From contig CM057456.1 of assembly GCA_016271365.2 (NCBI GenBank), positions 663,365,501-663,429,500 of the forward strand: a DNA stretch of 64,000 nt, in the 5' to 3' direction. This DNA is from Neoceratodus forsteri. Its lineage: Eukaryota > Chordata > Ceratodontiformes > Ceratodontidae. The translations under genes and the position numbers were made by a program. Below, piece by piece: positions 55,111 through 64,000 of the stretch (within the stretch, counting starts at the first letter, position 1; each line of letters starts with the position of its first letter). The notes beneath the pieces are model-generated. The model worked only from the letters and a program-made list of their open reading frames with translations. It searched no databases and was not told the origin of the DNA.

Positions 55111-56787
55111 CTAATCATCCAGATAGGCCAGATCCCATAAATAAGTTTTTAAATCTTTCTTAAATACCTCCACAGAGGTGCACTCCCTTAACCGGCGTGG
55201 TAGAGAATTCCAAAGAGTCGGTGCAGCATATGAAAATGCTCTACTACCAGAAGATTTAAAATTCACTCTTGGAATCTCTAACAACCCCTCGTCGGCTGAG
55301 CAGAGCAATCAGCAGGGGCAGTAAGGCACCAGAAGTTCTTTCAGATAGGTCGGACCCTGATCATGAAGGGCTTTAAAAGTCAATAAAATGTCTTTAAAGG
55401 TGATCCACCGTCATATAGGCAGCCAGTGCAGTTCGCGCAGCACTGGGGTAATGTGACTGGATCTCCCTGACCCAGTCAAAACCCAGGCTGCAGCGTTCTG
55501 CACCAGCTGAAGGAGATGGATTTCAACCCCAGAAAGCCCAAAGTAAAAGGCTCTGCAGTAGTCCAAGCACAAGGACACAAAAGCATGAACCAACGTTGGT
55601 AGGAAGTCAGACGGAACAAGGTAACACACCCTGGCAATATTCCTAAGATGGTAAAAGGAAGTCCTGACAATGGCTGACACTTGAGATTTAAGGGTCAGCC
55701 TATCGTCTAGGACAATCCCTAGGTTGCACACCTGTTCAGAGGTCGAAACTGACACATCCCCAAGAAAAATTCCAGAGGGCATGCCATCATGCGACCTCGC
55801 TATCTGACCACCTGGGTCCACCACTAACACCTCTGTCTTCTCTGAGTTCAACTTTAACCAACTAGAATCCATCCACCCTTGGATTTCTTCCAGGCAGTTA
55901 TTAAACACCAAGAGTGCTCCATCCTGGTCAGGTGCAAAAGACAAGTATAGCTAGGTATCATCTGCATAGCAGTGAAACCTCAGCCCATACCATCTTATAA
56001 TGTCTCTGAGGGGCAGCATGTACTCTGCGAATAACATGGGTGACAGCACTGAACCCTGAGGCACCCCACACAACAAAAGAGTTGAGCTGGAGGAATGAAC
56101 CCCCGACACAACTCTCTGTGATCTCCCAGTGAGGAATGAAGTGAACCATTTTAAAACAGTTCCCGACATTCCACAAATTGACCTCAGGCGTGCTAACAGC
56201 ACCAAGTGATCCACAGTGTCAAAAGCTGATGAGAGATCAAGAAGAACTAGAATGGAACATCTCTTCTGATCTCTCGCCCTCAGAAGATCATTAAGCACCC
56301 GAACCAGCGCAGTCTCGGTGCTGTGCCTTTTACGAAAACCGGATTGGAAGGATTCATAGACATTATGGATGGTTAAATGGTCTTCCAATTGGGCTGCCAC
56401 TAACTTCTCAATAACCTTCCCAATAAAGGGAAGGTTAGAGATAGGTGTGTAGTTTGAAAAACAGTCTGGGTCCAGAGTAGCTTTTTTCAAGAGGGGTGCC
56501 ACCACCGCCTCTTTCAGGGAGTTAGGAAACTCACCAGACTCTAAGGAGCACCAGACTATTTGCACCATAACTGGACCAATGGTCTCAAGACAACCCAAAA
56601 TTAGGGGAGTTGGTCCAGGGTCCAAACTACAGCTCGCAGGCCTCACACTGTGGATGATCCTCATAATATCCATGACTTCCAGTCGGCAAAAGGAACTACA
56701 AGAGAACTGAGGTATTGTGAGCTCGCACTGTTCCACAACATTACCCTTAGAGATTGCCGGACGCAGGCCCACCCTGATGTCAGCCAC
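55111..56787 (-). pseudogene. L2 reverse transcriptase, broken
   Basis: Frame 56787-55951 (278 codons) has VVAPLLKKATLDPDCFSNY, LPFIGKVIEKLVAAQLEDHL, ESFQSGFRKRHSTETALVRV, LVLLDLSSAFDTVDHLVLL, LLCGVPQGSVLSPMLFAEYM and LRFHCYADDT at its end: all catalytic motifs, with YADD intact. After a stop the frame 55944-55411 gives WMDSSWLKLNSEKTEVLVV and LGIVLDDRLTLKSQVSAIV, then the C-terminal HITPVLRELHWLPI. The last piece 55308-55111 has SRAFSYAAPTLWNSLPRRLR. Three frames; otherwise well kept. Confidence 0.9.
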
Positions 56788-56901
56788 CTTAGTTGCAAAG
56801 AACCGAGCAAGCTCCTCGCATTCTACTTGCGAAAAGGCTTTTCAGATTTGCAGACTGGCTGGGTTGCACAGTCTGTCTACAATCCAAAACAGCTGAGCCA
56901 G

Positions 56902-58250
56902 TTAATTCTGTGCAACTGCAATCTCCCTGGACAGGAATTCTGCCTTCTTATGGGTGATTGCAGATTGATAGATAGAATAATGTTCCATCAATCTAAGGTG
57001 GTCGGCATCAAGGGTGGATTTGCACCAACAAGGCTCTAACCTTTGCCCCTGTCTCTGCAACTCCCTCAGTGTCCCATCAAACCAAGAGGATCTGGGGTGA
57101 AGGGATAAGGGGCACTCACGAACAGGGGCAATAAGATCCAGGGCCACCATAACGGCCGTATTATAGGCCGACACCAGTGCCTCTGGGTTACTGCTAGTCA
57201 ACATGGGGGATGAGAGGTCAAGGACCACTGCAAGGCCCTGGGAAGTAATATTCCATAATGGGTGGTACCTGACCATCTCCACAGAGGAAGGCCTTCTCAG
57301 GGGAGTGTAAAAATTGAACCTCATGGTGTGGTGGTCAGACCAGGTGACTTGTTCCACCCCCACGTCAGATGAACCAGTCCCTAAGAGGAAGACTAAATCC
57401 AAAGAATGCCCAAATTTATGTGTAGCAGTGGAAACTACCGTGTAAGGCCCAGAGAAGACATAAATTGGAGGAAGTAATTACCAAATTGTGAGAGTTCATC
57501 GTCGACCCAGGCATTAAAGTCACCCAAAACCATCAATCTGGGTGACTCAAATGACATATTGATGAGGAAGTCTGCTACTTCCTGTAAGAAGCATTTCCCA
57601 TCTCTGGGTGGATGGTAGATGAGAACGATTTGAATGCCTACACCTGCTACAACTGTACACTCAAAGGATTCAGTCTCACCTACTACCACATTCGTGAGGC
57701 CCAATTTGGTCTTAAAACAGACTGCAACCATCCCACCCCTGTGGTCCAATCTCAGGCGGTGTATCACCTAGTACCCAGCCAGAATCATGGCCTCCAATGT
57801 GGGACCAGAATTTCCATCCAGCCAGGTCTCAGTGATGCAAGCCAGGTCAGTCGAATTAATAAGATCGGCTAAAATAGTGGTCTTATTCTTAACAGACCTG
57901 GCATTGCATAACACCGCCCGAGTTGGACAAACCTTGGAAGCTGTCCGGCCTATCTACCCACCAAATTCAGTAGTGCGCTTGGGTATGGGCATCAGACACA
58001 GGAAACACCGGTCTGGATTCCATTTCCCCCCAGGGTGCCTCCTGGACTTAGTAACCTCGATAAGGTGGCCCCGCTCTTTCATCCTCTCCTGTTCACCCAC
58101 CCCTGCCCTCCTCACTCTCCTACGAACAATCCCCAGAGTTCTACAGCACTGGTATGTCTCAAACAGTAGGGGAGGAGTATAAAAAGGGCGGAGGGTGTGA
58201 AGAGTGAAGGATGAATAGCGCACCACCATGGAGCTTGCTAGCCAGCACAT
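56902..58250 (-). pseudogene. L2 endonuclease and N-terminal region, broken
   Basis: On the minus strand, 57950-57850 reads VLCNARSVKNKTTILADL and DLACITETWLDGN (catalytic Asn and Glu positions), 57767-57435 has GGMVAVCFKTKLGL, IVLIYHPPRD and LMVLGDFNAWVDD, and 57402-56902 has VEQVTWSDHHTMRFNFYTPL with the SDH motif, then the linker to RT. The frame 58250-57954 precedes it and is basic and Cys-containing (FETYQCCRTLGIVRRRVRR), the usual N-terminal extension. Frameshifts separate the three parts. Confidence 0.85.
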
Positions 58251-58515
58251 GATTTAGCTCAAACTAAACAATATACAACAAATATCTAACTAAACTAATC
58301 TAAAAACTCTAAATGCCTATAACAGAATTACTAACAATTAAAATCCTAAAATCCTCCAAAACAATAATAACTTAAACAATAAACCCAACCTAACAAAATC
58401 TACAAAACCACCCTCCTCCCCAACTGGAAAGAATTCAAACCCAGAAAACGAAATATTATAAAATAAATAAAAAAAAAAATCCTCTCTCACAGGATAAAAT
58501 ACATATACAAATATA

Positions 58516-58803
58516 AACTCTTTCTGCACTTTCTCCTCAGAAAAAGGACTGGTGTCCACTTCTCTCCCTTCAAAGCTCCTGGTGCCTTTTCAAGGTCCTT
58601 CCCTCTCCCATCCAATCGTGAATACTATGCAGAAGTATTTGTTCAAGATGTTTGCCTTTTCCTGACCCCCTTCACAGTCACACCCCACCTTTCTTAACCT
58701 TACTATTGAGATTCCCCACCAGAAGTTGCTCTCTCCTTCTCGAGGGTCCTCTTCCACCCACCCAAGATTTGCAACACTGTTCCACACAGGAGACAAGCAA
58801 GCA
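58516..58803 (-). pseudogene. CR1 ORF1 joined to ORF2 linker (internal deletion)
   Basis: The first part (58803-58705) aligns with CR1 ORF1 at 6046-5930: GGGTGGAAGAGGACCCTCG and CAACTTCTGGTGGGGAAT correspond to the ETHKRVAK...RERKQLLVG region. It passes directly into VRLRKVGCDCEGGQEKANIL and NKYFCIVFT, which is the ORF2 segment between endonuclease and RT (compare VRLMKNGGLAEGSEEKVNVL at 28045). The esterase domain and whole endonuclease are therefore missing. Confidence 0.6.
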
Positions 58804-59877
58804 ATCTGGGTAGCTTAGGAGTGGGTCCAAATGTGGTAAACAGAGTAAGAAATTGGTTAAGGGATAGGTGGCAGAGTATAGTGCTAAACAGAGTTCACTC
58901 AGAGGAAGGGAGGGTGATCAGTGAGGTGCCTCAGGGATTGGTGCTGAGTCTGGTCCTCTTTAATGTCTTTATAAGTGATACAGCAGAGGAGTTGGAAGGA
59001 AAGGCCCACAGCAGCTTGAGAAAACTTGAGGAGTGGTCAAGGGTATGGCAGCTGGGTTTCAATTCACAAAAGTCCAAAATAATGCACTTGGATCACAGAA
59101 ACCCAAAGGCAGAGTGCAGAATGAATGGATGGTACTGACCACCACCAAGCACGCAAGAGACCGGGGCCCAATCATATCAGATGACTTAATGGTGACCAGG
59201 CAGTGTGACAAGGCAGTTGGGAGGGCGAGTGGGATGCTGGGGTGCATAGGGAGGGGTATCACAAACAGAAAGAGGGAGGTAGTGTTGTATCTGTATAGAT
59301 AACTGGTAAGACCCCACCTAGAGTACTGTGTCCAGTTCTGGAGACCACATCTTAGAAAGGACATAGAGTGGAAGTGGTCCAGAGGAGAACTAAAATGGTA
59401 CAGAGTCTGCATCTGTAGCCCTATGAAGAGAGAATGTGCGCACCCTGGAACAGAGGGGAGAGAGAGAGAGAGACAGAGAGAGAGAGACAGAGAAATAGGG
59501 CAATATGATAGTGACCCTTAAATACCTCATGGAGCAGACAAGGTACAAGAGGGAAATATTTTTCAGAAAAAAAGCTGCCGAAGGACAAGGGGGTATGATA
59601 AGATGCTGTAGAGGGGTAGATTCAGGAGAGATGTGAGAATGTACTTCTTCACAGAAAGGGTGATGCATTCCTTGAAGTCTTCCAGAGTAGGTGGTGGGGG
59701 TGAAAACAGTGGTGTGGTTCAAGAAAGCATGGGATAGACATAAGGGAATCTTAGGGAAATGAAGGGGGTGGAATGGGCCAGAGATCAAGTAGGATCTGCA
59801 TTGATACCATGGGTAGGGAAAAATTAGTCTGACTAAGTGGGTCACGTGGTCCTCGTCCGCCAGCAAATTCTATGAAA
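58804..59877 (+). mobile_element. CR1 LINE, 5'-truncated, head-to-head with the previous CR1
   Basis: Starts in RT with LGSLGVGPNVVNRVRNWLRD, then SEVPQGLVLSLVLFNVFISD; the FADDTK block is absent, the sequence jumping from AEELEGKAH to SSLRKLEEWSRVWQLGFN, an in-frame loss of about 30 codons. It continues through ASGMLGCIGRGITNRKREVV and the C-terminal block to the tail near 59877. A (GA)n run lies at 59460-59495. Loss of the active site makes it inactive. Confidence 0.85.
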
Positions 59878-60054
59878 AATGACTAGCTGTAGTATATGTT
59901 ATAACCACTATGTCATATAATAATCATGTAACCAGAACAGCTAAAACATGGTCTTTAAAGCATTTCCTGTAGTTGTGGAAACTCTCTATGATAGTTAAGT
60001 TTTTGAGAAACCAGACAGTGACATTCATATACAATAAATAGAATAATAGATGCA
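59878..60054. other. No gene recognised
   Basis: Short AT-rich stretch between the CR1 tail and the hairpin cluster. Confidence 0.4.
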
Positions 60055-60190
60055 GTCTGGTGTATTACAAGGCAGTAATTCATCGAGAGGATCTGGGGGC
60101 ACAGTAAACCTCGAGAGCGAAGCTCGAGAGGTTTTAAGTGCCCCCAGATCCTCGAGATGAATTACTGCCTTGTAACACCAGAATGCATTT
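60055..60190. repeat. Long near-perfect hairpin (palindromic MITE?)
   Basis: CTGGTGTATTACAAGGCAGT on the left pairs with the reverse complement of the right end; arms continue through AATTCATC, AGGATCTGGGGGCAC and AACCTC to a centre at CTCGAGAGCGAAGCTCGAG (about 60112-60130). Total about 130 bp with very few mismatches, so pairing is recent or maintained. Confidence 0.88.
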
Positions 60191-60197
60191 GTTATTT

Positions 60198-60870
60198 TTT
60201 GTAATATATGGATCCAAGGATTGCGGCAACTTGGAGAACTTTTGAAAAGTTTAACAAAGAAAAGCGAGCAGTGTTAAAGACACTGCAAACAAAACAGTAC
60301 TAATTTTTCTTTTTTTTTTTGTTGTTGTGGAATGAGTGACACTTGGTGCAGAGAGCTACTCGGAGTTGGAGTAAATCACCTAGCGTCTTTTTTTTGTAGC
60401 CTGAGGAGATTTTTTAATGGTTATAACTATGTTCCTAAAGGAGTTGCAGTGCGATCGTAGCAAGCGTAGGTCGAAAGCTGTTTTTTTGGCAGTGCTTATG
60501 TTTTCTTGCTCTTTGATAAACTTTTTCCTTTCTTCTGACAGGTTTTGTTCTTTTGACAGGGACATTTTTAGTCAGACACTTACCGCAATGTGAATGTGTA
60601 GCCGGCTTTTACTGTAGGAGACAGTTACAGTAAAAGCCGGCCCGCAGTCAATGAAAGCTGCTTGGGTTGTCAGGTGGCGTTTGTGCTGTTGTGAGTTTGT
60701 ATTAATACTATCATTGAGATCTTCCATCAATAGTATTACGAGATCTCAATGATAGTATTATTGAGTTCCATCGATGGCATTATTGCATGTCGGGCAATGT
60801 ATTATAGGGGATTTTTTGTATGTATTTTGGGGGTATTATTTTAATTATCCATATATTACAATGTTTTAAC
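60198..60870. mobile_element. Candidate element bounded by GTAATATATGGAT repeats with internal hairpins
   Basis: GTAATATATGGAT at about 60201 and ATCCATATATTAC at about 60847 form 13-bp inverted repeats. Inside are two further strong hairpins: GCCGGCTTTTACTGTA/TACAGTAAAAGCCGGC (about 60603-60643) and AATACTATCATTGAGATCT/AGATCTCAATGATAGTATT (about 60703-60760). No open frame of note except 60380-60565 on the minus strand, which is Lys-rich without a domain. Family unknown. Confidence 0.5.
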
Positions 60871-61939
60871 TAGCATTAACTCTAGTGATTTAATAACAGG
60901 TTAAGTTCTTAGAGATATAGGAGTGGACAGTATATCTTAAAGAAGTACAGACATATCAGAAATTTAATACACATGTGAGCATTTGCTTAAACAATTCTTC
61001 CTTTCATAACACAAGTTGAGTAAGCAGAAGAATAAGAGGAAAACAAGAACCGTTTGCCTTTGAATATATTTTTTGGAGTGCAGAGCAATAGGCAATTTTA
61101 TTTTCAAGTAAATAACATTGGCAGGTTGATCCTGCTTGTTTCTCTCAGTATCTTGCACAGAGAGTATAAATATATACCATTACCTTCTGCACTGTAAATG
61201 TTTTATACTGAATTATAGTTCATAATAATTTCAACATTGATTTGCAGATGATGCTTTTTCTCTGAAACTCACTGACAAAAAAAAATGGGGATGAGTTTCA
61301 CTACCATTGTTGTAGAGATAATCTGGAAATAGCCAAAAAGTAAACATTAAAAAAAGAAGAGAAGAAAATACACTATTTAGGTTTTAAGGAGTTACAAGAG
61401 GTAGGCAAGAGAAAAAGGTAAATTGTAGTGACCGTCCTTTTTTGTCCTTAATATTGCCTACTCAATTCAAAAAACGGTATCTCCCAAGGTTTCCTTTCAT
61501 CAATAATGTCTCTCTATTGTTCTAAAAGGGGAGGAAACCAACACCAGATATTCAAAGCCAAATGTAGTAGTATGGTACTCAACCCTTAAATGAAAGTAAT
61601 CAAATTTTAATTCAAGAACTCTTTTATCTTAATTAATCTTTTTTTTGTAAATTGTTCAACGCTCTGTACAGGTGATCACTTCATTCATAACGTTTCACAG
61701 CAATCCTGTTTCTTCATCAGATAGGAATGAGATACACAGACTAAATAAACATAAATACCTTAAATTAATTTATATTGTTACTCAGGTATTCAAAATATTT
61801 TTGGTTTCTTTAAACAATAAAAAAACAAGCTCATAATAATATAGCAGGGGGAACAAACCTGCGTCTCTAATTCATTTAATCATTCCATCAATTTTTCCGT
61901 GGCTTGTTTTCATTCAGGTACTCCCTGTAATAGATTCAG
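60871..61939. other. No gene recognised; weak hammerhead-like relic at 61692-61720
   Basis: AT-rich non-coding DNA. On the minus strand 61720-61692 reads CTGATGA, a short hairpin ACAG/CTGT and GAAAC, an arrangement like a hammerhead core, but stem II has an unpaired AGAA and no stem I is found. Confidence 0.35.
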
Positions 61940-64000
61940 GGGGACATATTCAGAAGCCAGAGAATAGTGCCACGCAATGTAATGCAACTCACAATGAGAC
62001 GCACAATAGGGAAACAATGCCATATTCAGCCGAAGCGCAGCGAAATGCAATTGCTTAAAATCAGCTGAATATGGCAAGGAAGTGCCATTGTGCAAAAGGC
62101 ACAGTGCAGAGCAGCAGCCCAGGAGTGAATATGGTGAGCCCAGGACTGACAATGGTGAACAAAGCATAGAGGTTCGCACAAAGGACACCCATACAAAACA
62201 GTGGTGGAACAGCTAAGGCAGAAATGTGGGACAGCAACACTGCCCAAAAAGCTGCAACTGAATGCCCAGAAGCTGCGAGGGGTTGAGGCGAAACACAGAC
62301 AGGGCATGCATGCAGCACACATAGCCAGAGGTTCCAACACCCATACATGACAAACGTGTACACAGGGACTGGAACAAACAGTGCCCGCCACCCATGAACG
62401 TAGGTGACCCTGACCCAGCACATGCACTGCATGGCAGTGAATGAACAGGCAGCAGGCAGAAAAACTTGTGTCAAAGATATTTATAGAAATATAAAATAAA
62501 CATAGCAGCAATCAGAAATATATGAAGGCAGGAACAACAGGAACGTCAGAACAACATATATGACAAAAGAACAGTTACTAGGGCAAAAACAACACAGGAA
62601 ACAGGGAACAGGGAACAGGTGTAATTGGGAACAGGGGAAGAAAGGGTCCAAAGGGAAGTGGGGCAGTCAGGCAGGGACAAATGTCAAGAACTATATACAA
62701 AGTCCAAGGGAAACATGTAGCCACAATGGTCATGGCAGGCCTGAGTCCACACTGTTGGGCCGTCCTTCCGTGCTGTCACCCTCCACATTGCAACAGTCTG
62801 AACCACATTGGCTGCACCCTGCTGCACTGCTGCCATATTGTTCCTCACTTCCCACTGGAGGGCCACAGGCTGCAAGGAGATAGTCTGCAGGATGTGCACC
62901 ACTCACCTCCTAGGTCCCAGAACAAGAGTCCATCCAGAGGTCCCCCCATGAGGAGCAGGTCAAGTCCGGCATTAGCCTGCAAAGCAAAACACACACTCAG
63001 GAGAGCAGCACAGGGAGATGCATGACACCAATCCACCCCAGTAACAAGAAAGGCATACATGTACGTGCATAGAATGGTACCCATAATCGTACCACTAAGC
63101 ACCACCGGCAAGGCAGTGGGGTGCACAGCATGCACATGGTGCACACCCAGATCAGCAGTGCAACACAGATCAGCAGCACCATAGTGTTCCCACTAGTGAC
63201 AAGGACACCCAGTGAACACCACAGCATGTGAAGGCAGCACAAGCCATATGTGGCACAGGCATAGCACACTGCACACAATGCGCCCAGCCCAGCATGACAG
63301 GTGTGTGGCATGCAGGCTGATAGTGGATAGGCATGCATGATGCAGCATTGGCACAATGACACACAACCCAATAGCCTGAGCAGTATGCAAGACAGTGCGG
63401 CATGGCCATGTGCACCAGCACAACCATAACAAGCACACTGGTTGAGTAATGCCGCTACACACATGGGTGTGTCAGCAGCCCATGCACCCGGAACACAGAC
63501 CACAGCTGGCAAATCATCAGCGTGAACATGAGTGAATGGCACAAAGGCCATGGTGAGGGCAATGCAGCACAACACGCAGATGTAGCAATGTGCACCATGC
63601 CACGTGCCCCCACCCACACCACTGTGCACAACACAGAAACCTGTGTGTGGCTGCACATGCAACACAGCATGCCACACCACATAGGTCCGAACCAAAAAAC
63701 CCTGCCCACCACCCATGGCTGACACAAGCAAACACAAGGCCGTCAATGGAAACCATGGGCAAGTGTGGTGAATCTCTCCAGGATGAAACACAATTGTGCA
63801 GCACTCAGCAGCATGCTGCAGCAGAGCTACTGTGGAAAACAATGAACTGCCAATGGTAATTAGTCCCATGTGACATGCAGGGCACTGTGACATTCACAAC
63901 ATCTGGGCAGTGTTACAGTACCCTACCCTGCATGACAAAAGGGAATAAATCCCATTGAGAGTACATAATTTACTGCAGTAACCCAGTTGCAGTAGATTGC
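61940..64000. mobile_element. Harbinger-like element, runs off the window
   Basis: The left end GGGGGACATATTCAGAAG matches the GGGTGGCATATTCAAA terminus at 39514. Sub-terminal blocks such as GAATATGGCAAGG and CATATTCAGC resemble those in the other Harbinger-like copies. The interior (62500-63900) is CA/TG-rich. The minus strand 62902-62684 reads LQWEVRNNMAAVQQGAANVV, a coiled-coil-like piece that could derive from the Myb-like protein of Harbinger elements, but this is weak. The right end is not in the window. Confidence 0.5.

Larger units (their letters stand above)
54918..58515 (-). mobile_element. L2 LINE, nearly full length, inside CR1
   Basis: Minus-strand L2 of about 3.6 kb. The 3' end has an (AAT)n tail (54923-54949 as plus-strand TAATAATAA); the 5' end lies near 58515 after an AT-rich leader. 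It includes N-terminal region, endonuclease, RT and the conserved C-terminus. The surrounding CR1 frame continues on both sides. It belongs to the fish/amphibian L2 type with YMLPL and HCYADDT motifs, a different subfamily from 16495. Confidence 0.88.
52262..58803 (-). mobile_element. CR1 LINE carrying a solo LTR and an L2
   Basis: A minus-strand CR1 is recognisable in three pieces: 58803-58516, 54917-53577 and 52462-52262. Between pieces 1 and 2 lies an L2 (54918-58515); between pieces 2 and 3 a solo LTR (52468-53576). The CR1 protein order continues across each insertion: ...VDTSPFSEEKVQKE then TNLKVDKAIEPDGIHP; ...FFREKKCSRTRG then HVMKLAGG and KYFFTERVVDP. The 3' end lies near 52262. Confidence 0.82.

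Noticed and set aside
60380..60565. 61-codon Lys-rich minus-strand frame
   Set aside because: Short, no domain, in a hairpin-rich segment.

Overview
This is non-coding DNA from a large vertebrate genome, built almost entirely from old, nested transposable elements. No host protein-coding gene, rRNA or tRNA could be supported. The mix is CR1 and L2 LINEs as the bulk, a third unassigned LINE, LTR elements mostly as solo LTRs, Tigger/pogo, PIF/Harbinger-like and Kolobok/T2-like DNA transposons, many palindromic MITEs, and (TCTA)n and (CA)n microsatellites. It suggests an amphibian or another repeat-swollen vertebrate lineage. That is an inference from repeat content (T2-type TTAAAGG termini, CR1 tails of the form ...GGCAGATAAG...), not an identification.

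Layout. 1-2.2 kb: unrecognised AT-rich DNA with a perfect hairpin and a (TCTA)n run. 2.2-10 kb: minus-strand CR1 with both ORFs (esterase ORF1, EN-RT ORF2), a minus-strand L2, a CR1 ORF1 fragment, then a plus-strand CR1 joined head-to-head. 10.1-13.9 kb: an unassigned LINE split by a solo LTR with a perfect 5-bp target duplication (GCTTT) and by a Tigger element with TA duplication. 13.9-22.5 kb: half of a palindromic Harbinger-like element abuts a decayed LTR retroelement (two LTRs, tRNA-Pro-like primer site) that carries a CR1, which itself carries the best-preserved L2 here (485- and 357-codon open frames). 22.9-31.5 kb: one nearly full-length plus-strand CR1 split by a minus-strand CR1 and by a composite insert holding another solo LTR. 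31.6-36.2 kb: a 3.26-kb foldback element with TTAA duplications, satellite-like arrays in both arms and a second satellite in its centre; a flanking duplication preserves its empty site. 36.8-42.5 kb: a 48-bp minisatellite and a large imperfect inverted repeat containing a Harbinger-like element and a textbook hammerhead ribozyme motif. 42.6-47.9 kb: palindromic MITEs and another Harbinger-like element. 48.2-59.9 kb: L2 pieces, then a minus-strand CR1 holding both a solo LTR and a nearly full-length L2, and a head-to-head plus-strand CR1. 60-64 kb: a cluster of strong hairpins, unrecognised DNA and the start of another Harbinger-like element that runs off the window.

All LINE reading frames carry stops or frameshifts, so no element appears autonomous. 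The main value of the window is its insertion stratigraphy, with several insertions bounded to the base by target duplications or empty sites, and the hammerhead motif at 40191-40238.
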